Below, in pieces: positions 31,385-43,400 of a DNA stretch of 64,000 nt. A model generated the notes under the pieces. It saw only the letters and a program-made list of their open reading frames with translations. It was not told where the DNA came from and searched no databases. The stretch lies in the NCBI GenBank assembly GCA_037974335.1, contig CM075760.1, forward strand, positions 35,783,609 to 35,847,608. The letters are read 5' to 3'. The stretch is from Prionace glauca (Eukaryota; Chordata; Chondrichthyes; Carcharhiniformes; Carcharhinidae). Within the stretch, counting starts at the first letter, position 1. The number at the start of each line of letters is the position of its first letter. The position numbers and the translations under genes were made by a program.

Positions 31385-32250
31385 TCTCTGACGTATGTGA
31401 GATGGAAAGTGTGTGAGGTGTGTTTGGGTGTGTGTTTGATAGAGAGAGGGGTGAATGTGTGTGAGAAGGTGCCTGTGTGTGATAGACTGTGTTTGCACAT
31501 GTGTGAGACAGTGGGCTGCGTTTGCAAGAGGGGGCAGTGTGCCTACTAGAAAGCAAATATACTGTTCATGTGTGTGTGGAAATGTGCACGGGATTGTGTG
31601 TGAGTGAGAAAGACGTGTGCAATGTGCGTGGGTGATAGAAGCAAAGTGTGTGTTTGTGTGTGTGTGTGTGTGTGTGACAGAGAATGTTTGCGTGACACTG
31701 TGCTTGTGAGAGAGACTGTGTCTGTGTGTAAGTTAGAGTGTGTGCATAGGTCTATGTGTGTGAGAGAGTGTGAGAGAGTTAGTGTGTGTTAGCAAGAATG
31801 TACAGGTGTGAGATAGTCTGTGCAACAGAGATAGAAATATGTGCGTGTGTGAGAGAGAGAGATGCGTGTGCAAGAGGAATTGTGAGAAAGTGTGTGTGAA
31901 TAAATGTGAGACAACTTGAGCGTGTGTGACAGACTTTGGGAGAGTGAGTGCGTGTGTGAGGGCGTGAGACTACGCTTATGTGTGTGTATGTGTCTGCGTG
32001 TAAGAGAGAATGTGTGTGGAGTTGTGTGCGTGTGAGTGTTTTTGTGTATGAGATGTGAGAGACTGATTGAGAGAGCGAGAGTATGTCTGGATTTGTATTT
32101 GAGACAGAGTATGCAGACCGTGAGAGAAAGAGAATGTGTGTGAGATATCGTATGAGAGAGAAAGTAAGTGTGCGTGTGTATGTGTGAGAGAATATGAGCG
32201 TCTCTCTGTGTGTATTTATGTGTGTGAGAATGTGTGATGTGTGTAAGTCT
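31385..32250. repeat. TG/GA-rich simple repeat
   Basis: Degenerate GTGTGTGAGAGA text with a cleaner (TG)n at about 31648-31674. No coding content. Confidence 0.85.
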
Positions 32251-33307
32251 CTATCTGGCTGATTCAGTCTGGAAAAGCACCCTCACTCCACACATACTCA
32301 TCCACTCGCACAGTAAGTGGGAGTGACAAGCGAGCACAACACGGACTGTGGGGCACGGGTTGGAAAAACATTTAAATATTTCACAAGTCAGTCACAATTG
32401 AATAATTTCCTCTTTCCTCAATGAGAGAAACTTGTAAAACCTCACGGAATCTGACACAATCCAGGGCAAAGCCACCCACAAGATTACCCGGCCCCTCATT
32501 CACCCTATTCACTCTCTCCATCACTAACAAGCAGTGTCAGCACTGTGTGCATTATATACAACATGCACTGCAGCAATTCACCAAGGCTCCATAGATTACA
32601 CTGTCCAAACCCGCTGCCTTTACATCCTAACAGGACAAGGGCAGCAGCCATATCTGAAACATTATAACCTGTAAGCTTCCCTCCAAAACACACACCATCC
32701 TGACCTGAAACAATATCTCAATTCATTCATAATCGCTGGGTCAAAATCCTGGAACTCCCTGCCTAACAGCAGGGCGGATGTCTGCAGTTGTTCAAGGATG
32801 CTTCATATCAATACTTTGTGAAGGAACAATTAGATTAAAAATTCTGGCCGAGCAAATGTCTCTAAAATGCCTTTAGAAGATTAAAAATAATATGCAAGTG
32901 AATGTGACCCTTCAACTGTCAAACTAAACAGTTCAGGGGCTGCTGTATTACGGAGCACAATATAGTAAATCTGACTTTGTATTTGTTCATCGAACATTCC
33001 CAAGGCCGGTACATCACTGCTTAAAAATCACCCAATTCTCCCTCTAAAGTCTGATGTTTCTGCTTCTCTGATGGACACAATATGCTTCAGGGACTTAATT
33101 TCTGAGACACCGAGTCAAACAGTCAAATTTCCCACAGATACAAGTGCATTGAAGAAATAAATCAAATTTCACTTCTTGCAGGACAGGAGAAGGAATCAAA
33201 AGATTTATAACCAGTCAGGGAGATTCCTGGTCCCAACACAGTGACCATACGCCCAGAAACAGAACAGACACAAACAGTTCAACAGTCGAGTTCCCAGCAG
33301 AAAGATC
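32251..33307. other. Unique intronic DNA with a LINE scrap
   Basis: Only a short LINE-derived piece near 32735-32810 (TCCTGGAACTCCCTGCCTAA) is recognisable. Otherwise nothing identified. Confidence 0.4.
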
Positions 33308-34890
33308 TGTTCAATCTGTCAATTTCAAACTGTTGGATTCTCATTGATCAATAGTCAAGTTACAACAGAAAATCAATAACCTATTTTAAATTAAACGGGT
33401 ATTCATTTCAGAACTCCTCTCGACTTTTAATTATTTCTCTCTGCCTGTCTCACTTCGCGAAAATTGTGTAAAAATGTAAGTTCGCTGAAAATGAGCAAAA
33501 ATAACAGATTCAGGACAGTTCAATGTCCCTATCAGAGATACAGTGACACAGTAACAGTTCAATGTCCCTAACAGAGATACAGTGACACACTAAGAATTAA
33601 ACAAACCGGGAAATATTTACATTGAAAATCGTTACCTGATTGGATCTAATTTCTTAATTAAATGTAATCAACAAAATTATCAAGGCAAAACAATTTATCG
33701 AGCCGAGCACAGCTGAGTAAAGAAATGTTTTGTTTTTGAATTCATTTTGATACAATTAAATATTCTCTAAGACTGATGATATTTTGCACGCTAGTGCAAT
33801 ATTCAAGGTCTTTTGTTTTGAATTAATCAGCGTTAATATTACATTTTAAGTTATTGTTAATTGTCAGTTAGTTCTCCTGTCAGCTGATTTGTTCTCTGTA
33901 ATAAAATGAGTTTTCAATCATTCAAAACGTGCTTCTGCCCCCAACATTGTTAAATAATTAGGTTACAATTAAATCTCAAAGTTAAACTATAATTTCAAAT
34001 TACTGAATGGAAACATTCAAACATCTGTCATTCATTTACTTAAATCTAATCACATTGTAATATTTTACTTTTTCACTTTTACTACAAATATCTTATTACA
34101 ACGAACAAACGTGTTAAAAATGCAGATTTCTGAGTTTGTCCAGACTGTAACGGCCTGGCCGTTTGAAATCAATAATACTGCTTCCGAGATTTAATAATTT
34201 AGACCACGCATATAACTTCATTACTGAACACATTGTTTAATTAAAGAAGACCTGAATTAAACAGTGCAAACACAGAGACGATAATTGATTCAAATCCTCT
34301 GTAACGCTAAAAACACGATGCAGAATATAAGTCTCAACCTTTTCTTCATTATAATATTTAATAAGAATTAAACATAAGCTTCAGTTAGTATGAATTCTTC
34401 CATTCTGTCATTTATTCTGTGTTTAACATTAATGGGAGACATGATGTTATTAAGTGCTGAGCTAATATTATTTTTATAGTATTTATAATATCATATTATT
34501 TTTATATAAAGTAATCTTTTTGAATTTCAAGCATTTAATTGTCAGTCGGTAGCCAGTTTCTGTTGATACTTTACTACAATTCAAACACAATCATTTGAAC
34601 AATTTTACTTGAGTGTCAGCGAATTCCATCTGTCAGAAAACTGCGTTCAGTCTGTCAAATTTTTATAAACTGTTTGATTCTAATTGATCAAAGGTCAAAT
34701 TACAACAGTGAAAAAATCAATAAAAATTTTAAATTAACCTGATGTTCATTTTAAAACTCCCTTTGCCTTTTAACTATTTCTCCCTGACTGTCTCAAATCA
34801 CAAAAACTGGGCAATTATTTTTCTGAAAATGAGGACTTCGAATATAACAGATTCAGGGCAGTGTAATGTCCCTAACAGAGGTACAGTGAA
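33308..34890. repeat. Diverged direct repeat pair in J-C intron
   Basis: 33308-33550 and 34645-34889 are related over about 245 bp (shared GTCA.ATT.CAAACTGTT.GATTCT.ATTGATCAA and TAACAGATTCAGG.CAGT). At the end of the first copy a 37-bp motif (CAGTTCAATGTCCCTA...AGAGATACAGTGACAC) is itself in tandem duplicate. AT-rich, no coding content. Confidence 0.65.
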
Positions 34891-35729
34891 TTGTAATTCA
34901 TGTTTTATTTTAATATGTAACCATTAGTTAACATGAATAAAATGTCCTAACATATATTTATTTTATTTTCCGAAACTTTTCTGCTTTTTCCCTACAAGAA
35001 TATTCAAAGGCAATTTTATTTTCATTTAGCCAGAACTGCTCAGTTTCACTGAGCGTAAACAATGTAAAAACAATTGAGGAACACTAAACAATTTCACAAA
35101 TTTTGAGATGCGATAAGTAATTAATTATCTCGTTATCTAATTTAAAAAAATACTCAGAACAGATAATCTGGTTCCAATTGCATAGAAAAAAAATTAATAA
35201 TCGGATACAAAAATTTCCAAAAAGGAAATTATTCTGCAAAACTCGTATTCCAGTAAATGCGAACTTAATCTGGGATATACCGATTAATGCAAAGTATCTT
35301 GTTCAACTGAGCACGGCTGTGAAAACAGCAGGTTATCATTGAAATAGCTTCTGGAATTGTCACAAAATATTTCCAGTCTGGAAAATGTTCTGGTCATGTT
35401 AATTGTGTGAAATACACAACAGAACTATTAAAGGGGATTATTGCTAAATTATTAATATAAAATAATCTGTGGTGAATATGGAGTTAAATTACCGATTAAT
35501 AATTCTTTGATTTACATTAATTTTACTATTAAAATTGTTCATGGGAAGTTTGTGATTGCAGCAAAGACTAAGTGTCCGAATGAGCGTTGTAAGTCATGAC
35601 TCACTTGAATTTGTAAGCGTTATTTAACATTTATAAAAATGCTGTGATATCTTTTCGGTGTTCTTTCCCCCCAACCTGCTTGTTTTCTCCCTACATAGAT
35701 TTTCAAACTCAAAGATTGTTTCTGTTCAA

Positions 35730-37000
35730 CCAGAAAACATCTAAACTCTCAACGGCACCGTTATGCACTATTTAAACAACACAGAAATACTGCCACAAAG
35801 CCAAACCATAGCACAAATTTTAAACATTCACAGTGACTGCACCACAGAATCTCCTCAGCAGAAACACAACAAAACACATCAATGAGGGAATGAATCCGCT
35901 TCACAGAAAAACAGATCAATTATCCATTCAACAGAATCAAATGTAACATTGCAAAATAAATCTCAATATCGAATCTAGCAAACCAGCTCTTAACCAATTA
36001 TTAAACTAAACAGAAATCTAGAATAATAGCAATAGCATTGCGAGGAGGTGGAATTTGTCCAACAAATTCGCGTTGAAACTTTATCACATCTTATTCATAT
36101 TGGGTCATATTTCAAACATATTTAAACATTTGGATGGTAAAAGTTCCAGCCATCAAATGCCACCGAGATTAAACATTGCAGGTATTCCAAATTCGGAATG
36201 CAGTGACAAACTATGTTCTGAACGAGTGGCGGAAGCCGATATCACTAAAGATTTTAAACATACAAACATAATAAAGCCTGCTTTATTTCTGCCTGCAGTT
36301 ATGCGTCAAGCAGTTGCGAACCGGCAGAATGTCCATATTCAATCACAAAACGCTGTGTCACTGAGTTCAAACAATGCAGAAACAACAAATTAATTCACAA
36401 ATTTTACGTATTTAAAGTCACCCAGATTCATAATCTCCTCATCAGAGGAAAAAAAACGCATCACTGAGAGACTGAACCCCGCTTCATGCAGAAGCAGCAC
36501 AATTCTACAAACACTCTCAACAGAATCAAATATAACATTGACAGAAATGTTTAATATAAATTCCAGCCAATTCGCCCAACACCAAACTAATTAATGTTTC
36601 GAATAAGCAGAAAATGTTGCACAGCAGCACCAGCATTGTGAGTGAGTGGAACATTTTCACTGGATAAATATAGAAATGTTAGATTTTTTAAATTTTTGGT
36701 TTAAATTTCAAACACTTGTGCAGTAGATGGTACAAACCGCAGCCAATAGATGTCACCGAGATTAAACGCTGCAGAAACGCTGAATTGTATAACAGACATT
36801 CGGATTTTAAAGTAACCCAACCACACAATAACCTCAACAGATAAACACAAAATCCCAACAATTTGGGATTGAATCCCTCAGCAGTACGTATTGTCCAGAA
36901 AGAGCGGAATTCTAAAACCCCTTCGCAGCAGAATTACAGGAAACATTGTAACAATTCTCAACCGAGAATCCACCAAACTCACATTTATGTTACCACATGG
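35730..37000. repeat. Diverged tandem repeats next to JH
   Basis: Two to three diverged copies of a 0.4-0.6 kb unit. CAGCCATCAAATGCCACCGAGATTAAAC at about 36149 matches CAGCCAATAGATGTCACCGAGATTAAAC at about 36740, and CTCCTCAGCAGAAACACAAC at about 35850 matches 36436 and 36830. It lies within 0.1-1.3 kb of JH, where an intronic enhancer would be expected. Confidence 0.6.
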
Positions 37001-37073
37001 ATTATTAGTACAGATAGAAATATAAAACAAAGACACATGTAAACCAGTTACTCAATAAGTGGATGGTTCTTAC

Positions 37074-37121
37074 CTGTCGTCACCGTCACCATGGTCCCTT
37101 GTCCCCAGTAGTCGAAGTAGT
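37074..37121 (-). CDS. JH segment (unit 1)
   Basis: Joining segment of 48 nt encoding YFDYWGQGTMVTVTT, with the W-G-x-G motif, ending at ACGACAG|GTAAGA in phase 1 to match CH1. It is preceded by a recombination signal rather than a D, so it is in germline, unjoined form. Confidence 0.95.
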
Positions 37122-37160
37122 CACAGTATCACATTCCGTAGGCTGTGTCATACAATAACC
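37122..37160 (-). promoter_or_regulatory. JH recombination signal (23-bp spacer)
   Basis: On the minus strand: nonamer GGTTATTGT (37152-37160), a 23-bp spacer, heptamer TACTGTG (37122-37128) abutting JH. The heptamer departs from CACTGTG at position 1; the nonamer has one difference from GGTTTTTGT. Confidence 0.88.
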
Positions 37161-37477
37161 GTCCCTGCACAAAATAGAGACAAAATCAGCATTATTTTAA
37201 ATATTCACAAACCCAAGGAAAAGCAAAATCAATTAGAACAAAGAACAACATTTCTGGATATCATTTGACATTCATAAATGACCCTAAAGTTTTATATTTC
37301 ACAGAGTTACAGGTGAACATGTTGTTGAAAACACACATCGATAATTGAGTAATTATCAAGATTTTCCATGTTTATTCCTGCCATGTGGTCAGTGCTGGAC
37401 ATAAATAATACTGTACTGTGATTACAGTAGGGATTTAAAAGTGACACTGATCCAGTTTCAGTCAATCAGTGCTGAGG

Positions 37478-37545
37478 GGTTTTTGTATTGACAGTAACTG
37501 CTGTGCCATCCAGGTATCACAGTGAGACACAGCATGACAAATACT
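37478..37545 (-). other. D segment with 12-bp RSS on both sides (unit 1)
   Basis: Coding core ATACCTGGATGG (37506-37517, minus strand). Upstream side: nonamer AGTATTTGT (37537-37545), 12-bp spacer, heptamer CACTGTG (37518-37524). Downstream side: heptamer CACAGCA (37499-37505), 12-bp spacer, nonamer ACAAAAACC (37478-37486). A 12/12 D can join directly to the 23-spacer VH and JH. It sits about 0.34 kb from both VH and JH. It is open in at least the frame Ile-Pro-Gly-Trp. I found no second D between VH and JH. Confidence 0.9.
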
Positions 37546-37854
37546 GAGGCGGACTGTTAACTGTAAAATACAGACAGTTAATTTCACTGCTATTTCAAAA
37601 GTCTGTTTCCAGCTCGTTAAGGGTGAGTCCGTGAGATATTTCAATTTTTACTGGTCATGATATTGATAAAGGGGGTTAGAAACTTTTACACTCTCTGTGC
37701 ACATTCAGCGTGTAAATCAATAACAATAAAATTGAAGCATTTTACATCTTAAAAAGAAACAATGTTGTTTCTAAGTATTATATTGTTGAAGCCTCATTTA
37801 CTTTGGCATTCGGCAATGGCATTGGTCACCAATTTAAGCAACGTCCTTTTCTGA

Positions 37855-37892
37855 GGTTTTTGTATGAGGATGGCGCTTTTCTCAGCACTGTG
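37855..37892 (-). promoter_or_regulatory. VH recombination signal (about 23-bp spacer)
   Basis: Heptamer CACAGTG (37886-37892) directly after the VH coding end, a 22-bp spacer (37864-37885) and nonamer ACAAAAACC (37855-37863). Near-consensus, so recombination-competent by sequence. Confidence 0.93.
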
Positions 37893-38201
37893 ACTCGCTT
37901 CTTGCACAGTAATAGATGGCCGTGTCTTCGATCTTCAGGCTCGTCATGTCCAAAGAGGAGATGTTGTTTGAAGTGTCTTTGGACGCAGTAAATCGACCCT
38001 GAATTGACGGCGCGTAGTAGTTGGTGCCAGAGCTATAGTAGTTAACCAGCCACTCCAGCCCCTGTCCGGGTACCTGCCGGATCCAACCCATCCAGGTATT
38101 GCCAAGATCGAACCCGCTGGTTTTACAGGTCAGTTTCAGGGAGCCTCCGGGAGCCTCGATCGCTGCCTCTGGCTGGGTCAACACAACATCCGACTGGACA
38201 C
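37893..38201 (-). CDS. Immunoglobulin VH exon, germline (unit 1)
   Basis: Variable segment. Acceptor TTTTTACAG|GT, then [20 protein letters not shown] (end of leader and FR1), Cys in [12 protein letters not shown]1 about [19 protein letters not shown] (FR2), CDR2 YYSSGTN, FR3 [12 protein letters not shown]...[13 protein letters not shown]. All V-domain landmarks (Cys, Trp, YYC) are present and there is no stop. The coding end runs straight into the RSS, so it is neither VD- nor VDJ-joined in the germline. FR1 VLTQPEA is typical of shark IgM VH. Confidence 0.96.
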
Positions 38202-38333
38202 CTGTAAAAATAGATCAAAAACACCAGGGATTAATCTTAGTGAAATGATTGCTGACTCTGGAACATTCCAGAGAGACACTAACACTGAGACAGTAACAGT
38301 GAGAGACTTGAACAATAATAAAAAAATACTCAC

Positions 38334-38379
38334 CAGATAAGAAAGTCAGCAACAAACTGAGAGAAATGGCCGACCTCAT
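38334..38379 (-). CDS. VH leader exon (unit 1)
   Basis: Signal peptide MRSAISLSLLLTFLS plus one base, donor CTG|GTGAGT. With the first bases of the VH exon it continues GVQS before the mature DVVLTQP. The ATG at 38379 is the only in-frame start, and the hydrophobic core is clear. The leader intron is 132 bp. Confidence 0.93.
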
Positions 38380-38465
38380 CTTTCTGGTGATTTGGGGGAA
38401 ATGGTTGTGTCAGGAACTCAGTGAACAAACCAGCTCCCGGACTGTTGGATTCCGGTCCCAGTGAG

Positions 38466-38480
38466 CGGTATTTAAATACC
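38466..38480 (-). promoter_or_regulatory. TATA-like element of the VH promoter
   Basis: GGTATTTAAATACC, a 14-bp palindrome about 90 nt upstream of the ATG, well placed for a core promoter. No ATGCAAAT octamer was found within about 600 bp upstream on either strand. Confidence 0.6.
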
Positions 38481-38499
38481 CGGCAGAAGGGGGCGGCTT

Positions 38500-38543
38500 T
38501 CCAGGCGCCGCCTGTTGATTCCCTGCTGGAGGCGGCGCCTGGA
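38500..38543. repeat. Perfect GC-rich inverted repeat upstream of VH promoter
   Basis: Left arm TCCAGGCGCCGCCT (38500-38513) and right arm AGGCGGCGCCTGGA (38530-38543) are perfect 14-bp reverse complements around a 16-nt loop. It sits about 20 bp beyond the TATA-like element, next to a GGGGGCGGC GC box (38489-38497). Confidence 0.85.
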
Positions 38544-39059
38544 TCCACGTCCCACCTTCCACACCCCCAACTGAATGGACTTGGAGATTTACAATAGATT
38601 AATATTAAAATGGACATTTTATCTGTATCGGGATATTTGTTTGGCTGAAATATTCATTGTATTGTCCCCATTATTTCTGATGGTGATGTTACAGTTCATC
38701 ATTTATTTATTTAAATAAGTAATTCCATTGTAAAAATGGTGATTTTATTATCACACCCCAAGAAGAAAATAAATCTGAAAATGATGAAATAACATTTTGG
38801 AACATTAGAGAATTTTGCAACAACTCCGTGTCTCTGCCACATTATAATAATAAAGCACATTTTATCAGAAGAAATACAATCGATTTCTGCAACTCAATGT
38901 GTAGAATATACAAAGTGATTCTATTTACAGTTTGGTGGCTTTCGCTGTACAAATTGGGTTTGGAGATGAGAAGAAACTCTCACACAATACAATATTTCTC
39001 CTTATATTTGACAAACTGCCCCAATCTCGAAGACAGGCCTTTGAAAATAATGAGAATCC

Positions 39060-40475
39060 CAACCTCCTGATAATTAAATAGTGAGTTGACGGAGAAACAT
39101 AAAATTAAATTGATTTTTGATGGAGAAGTTAATGAATCGGAACGGACACTGAGATTATTAAAGTTCTCCTTCAGCATCCAGGTCATTGCAACTCACTCTA
39201 TTGGTTACCGGCTGTGTAACATACACTGGTATTGGGAATACAGGATATCAGAGCTTTGCGGCACATTGCACAATATCACAAGAATAAATGTTTTATCTTC
39301 CATTGAATCAGGTTATGAACTGATCATTTCTCCAATCATTGGCAGCTATGAGAGGAACTCTTCAATAACAGAAATCAGATTATACTGTACAATAGAACAC
39401 GGTGCTAATCAGGTACAAGACACCCTGCTGTTTCAATGTGATACAGAAATTTCAGAATATTCCAGGAATCCCCGGTGTTCATGTCAGTTTTATGATGTTG
39501 TTTTAATATTATTTCATGTCATTGCACCGATGTTACTTCACTGGGGAACTGGGCCCATCAACATCTCTCTCTCTCATTTCATGAACTGATTAATAAACAG
39601 ACTTTAATTATTGGAATGAAATTTACTCGGAAACTATACAAATGAAAAAAATCATCCGGTCACTTTATTGTTTGACATAATATTTACTCAGGTAATGAGC
39701 AGGACACTGAATGAAAATATTTGATTAGAATGATTGCGATTTAAATTGTGGGAATTAAACATTTACTGATTAAATGTCTGAATCCCATGTTGTCCATTGA
39801 GCTTCACGCTAATCTGTCCCACACAGTGTTTGGCAGCAATCCAGGCTGCTGTCAAATGCTCAAAGTTATTGACAGGAAACATCTGGGGGTGTTTGTGCAG
39901 TAGATCAAAGAGCAGTTTCATCAGCACTGACCGCTTGGCTACAAGCCAACTTAAAACCCTGCATGTTGTCAGTAAGGTCAATTTATAAACAAATCTACCC
40001 AGCAGCAGTACTGGAGGCACTTGAATTTTTGGAAGTTATAAATCTAGATGATGTTTTCCCATCTCTAAAGAAAGGATTATTTTCCACCTTCTCTGGCACC
40101 CAATTAACAACAATGATGATTTTTCCAACACATCAGGATATTGTGATGGACGGACAGAAATAATCACAGGCAGACTGAAAAATGGCTCAGAGATAATACA
40201 TGCTGTTATATTTGAGCATGCACATTTATATTTTATCTCCTTTTATCTTTCCATGTGATGTTTGTTTGGAAAGACCAACACTCTTTGCCTGTCCCAAATT
40301 CCCTTAAATTGACTGGTTTTCTTGGACACTTCTGTAGATATTAAAGAGTCAGCTATTTTGCTTTCAGTCTGCAGTTATATCCTTGTGAGACAATGTAGGG
40401 ATGGCAGATTTCCTCCATTGGAGAATCAGAGCGGTTCCAATGATCGCAATTAGTATCCATTCCAGATTTATCAAT
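39060..40475. repeat. VH upstream flank, copy 1
   Basis: Diverged but continuous match to 48060-49480: for example CACCGGCTG.GTAACAT.CACTGGTA.TGGGAA against CCGGCTGTAGAACATTCACTGG, and CAATATCACAA.AATAAATGTTTT. It contains an apparent 167-codon frame that is not open in the other copy, so it is not coding. Confidence 0.75.
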
Positions 40476-42900
40476 AGAATTCAAAATCTACCTGCGGGAA
40501 CGGTCCGACTTAAATCCTTGTCCTCACATCATTGCCCTGGGCCTCTGGATCACTGGATCAATTAAAATAATTGATGTCACCATCTACACAAACAATAAAT
40601 GTATGACTGTGTTGACACAGGAATGAATGACATTTGAATGACTGATGGATGAATGACTGTTGGATGCCTGAATATTTTGATTGCGGAATTAGTGAATGGA
40701 TTGGTGGATTCATTGATAAATGGGACTGAATGATGTTGTTCTACATTTCCATATTTGTGTTTGACTACTTCATAAATTGAAACAACTCCTTTATTCAATG
40801 TGTGTCCATCAATCCTTCCAGAGTGTCTGGGTGAAATACATTCCGAGTTTCTCGGGAGTTAGCAAGCTGATCCTCTTGAAGAGTAGGGGGAGATTTTCCT
40901 GCAGTTCGGATGGTTCATTTCTCTGCTGATGCTGAATCTTCATATCCAGGACAGAAAGAGAGAGCGGGATTTGGTTGAGGAGGAATGATTGTACTATATA
41001 AAATACTGCTTCTTTCATATACAACAAATCAATCAACAAACCCTCACCCAAATTAGTGAAGACAACAGGGTGAAAAGTAAATAAAGTAGCAACAGAAATA
41101 TTTGTGAAGCTCACTGGAAAACTACAAGTGTAACATTTTTTCCCAAAACAGTGTAATAATGATTCGGAATTTAAAGATTCAGTAACTTCACATGAAGTGC
41201 CGGTTGTTCCATTTATATCATCACTTTGAAAACCGTCACACACTCCAGCTATGTGTCAGGACTTTCTGTGTGATGATGAGGTGGTGACTTGTCAATGAAG
41301 CGCAGAGGCTGCTGGTTAGCTGTTCATATCCTCGGTCTGAATTAATTCCATTCCCCACTGAATTCTGGGACAGATTTTATTTCTTGGTGTCAAAAAGCCA
41401 ATGTGTTGTCAATAAAGTTTAATATCAATAAATTATACGAAGCAAAGTACAGTTATATATCAATGCCGAAATGCCGAAAATAAACAGAAAATACTGGAGA
41501 ATCTCAGTAACATCTGTGGAGACAGAATAGAGACTTTGTTTCACATCTGGATGACCCTTCGGCAGAGTATCCCTGCTGCTATGGATAGATCATCATTGCT
41601 TCCTGCAACGTGTTAGAAAAGCTGCATAAATTTCCTGTGAGATGGGAATAACAGAAATAATAGATACTATTTCGAGACACTCACATAAGCTGCATCAATT
41701 CACAGAGTGATCCCAAATATCAGAACAAACTTCTTCATCCTAAACTAATCAACATCCCAATCAGAAACTATATTCTCAAAAAAATCCTAATCCCTGTCCA
41801 CCCACATCATTTCTCAATGTCATCATCCTCTTCAATTTCTTCCAAAAAAAACCACACTGACTCGAAACGTTGGCTCTATTCTCTCTCCACAGATGCTGTC
41901 AGACTCGTTGAGATTTTCCAGCATTCATTATTTTTGTTTCAGTTTCCAGAATCTGCAGTATTTTGCTTTTATCAAACTGATGAATATAATTGGTGAATTA
42001 ATTGTTTATCTGTATGAGTTGATGATAACTGGGGAATTGGAACAACCCTGGCTGTAAACTCCTCTCCAAGACACTCACAAACCTCTCTTGGACCACTCCT
42101 TTACTTACGCTGCGTCGGAGTCCAGGAACACCCTCCCTAAGAGCACTGTCGGTGTACCTACACTGCAGGTTCTGCAGCAATTGAATAAGGCGGTTCACCA
42201 CCAGCTTACTGAATGCAATTAGCAATGGGGAATAAATGGGGGCCGAGGCAACGTCGCTTTCTTATCACAGAGTAACTGTAAATATATTCCTCATTATATA
42301 TGAATGAGATCTGGTGAATGAAATTATTAAATTGCAAATGGATGGTAATTGGTGAAAATAATTACGATCTTTCTGAACTTTTTTTTATATTCTCCTTATT
42401 CGTATCATTAATTACTCAGCACTGTCTCAGTTCATGTCTAAGAAGTTCCTATATCAGTAAAACTGTGCGAGACACTGCCTCAGTTTTATTTCACTTGACA
42501 ATGTTATTTTTAAAAATGTTTCGTTCACGGGATATGGGTCTGATTGGAATTTGGCATTTGACCATCCCCACGTGGCACTCGGCACTAACTCATTACTATT
42601 TTCTTGAACCAGGCCCCTGTTTATATTAAAATACAGCCTGGCTCTGTTAATACTCTGCTAGACCAGAGCTCAGTTTACATTGCACACGGCATTCTCTCTG
42701 GTGATGTAATATTTGATACTCACCCGATATATATTTCACTTTGGCAATTTTGTTCCTGCACTAACTATGCCTCTCTTTGAATTAGGTTTGTTTTACTTCA
42801 CGGTTTTGTGAGAAGAAGAGATAATATGTTGGGATAAAAAAGATTGTTATCAGGCAAGATCCAGAAACGGGCAGTATTGGATCACCAGTATTTTATTGTG
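40476..42900. other. Inter-cluster spacer, no gene
   Basis: TGAATGA-rich stretch at 40610-40720. Dispersed repeat pieces at 41480-41580 and, inverted, at 41850-41970 (CTCTCTCCACAGATGCTGTC). LINE scrap at 42040-42250 (GTCGGTGTACCTACACTGCA). Nothing coding recognised. Confidence 0.5.
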
Positions 42901-43099
42901 CTGTAATTTTCTTTGTTTTTTTGTTCTTCATTGACAGTGAATGCTACACAGGACTTGATATCCACTTTCACTGCAGCCAGCAGAAGTAGATTTCAGATTT
43001 CTTTTCCAGTGTCCAAAACCTCACACAGGTTGTCCTTGCAGAAGGATGCAGAGAATTGTGTTCTCCCAGCCACTTTAATCATTACTGGCATTGACCAGT

Positions 43100-43400
43100 G
43101 CAGTAAAAACTGAGACCATGTCTAATACAATATAAACGCGGATATGGACAATTGCAGAAATAAGATTGCATCGACTTTGATACAAACAGAGAGAGATCTA
43201 AATTAATATAAACAGAGGCAATGTCTCGTTTAATATAAACAGAAACATAGTGACATACAATATAAGCAGGGACAGCGTCTAATTTAGTACAGACAGATAA
43301 TATATCCAATTTACTATGTGCAAAGACAGACAACATAACATTCTACATGCAAGATAGAATGAGTTAGGGTCCAGTGGAAAATAAACGAAGGCATGGCTCA
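43100..43400. repeat. Degenerate roughly 30-bp tandem repeat
   Basis: Repeating pattern like GTCTAATTTAATATAAACAG(A)GACA, seen about seven times with heavy divergence between 43118 and 43340. Looks like an old minisatellite; no coding content. Confidence 0.6.

Noticed and set aside
37074-37160. Possibility that JH is a germline-joined D-J
   Set aside because: A full nonamer-23-heptamer signal abuts JH, so it is unjoined.
37546-37854. Possible second D between D and VH (CTCTGTG near 37694 and GGGGTTAGA near 37673)
   Set aside because: The nonamer match is poor, and the opposite heptamer would leave no coding core.
39086-39589. 167-codon open frame upstream of VH
   Set aside because: The homologous block at 48.1-48.6 kb does not keep the frame, and the protein has no recognisable domain.
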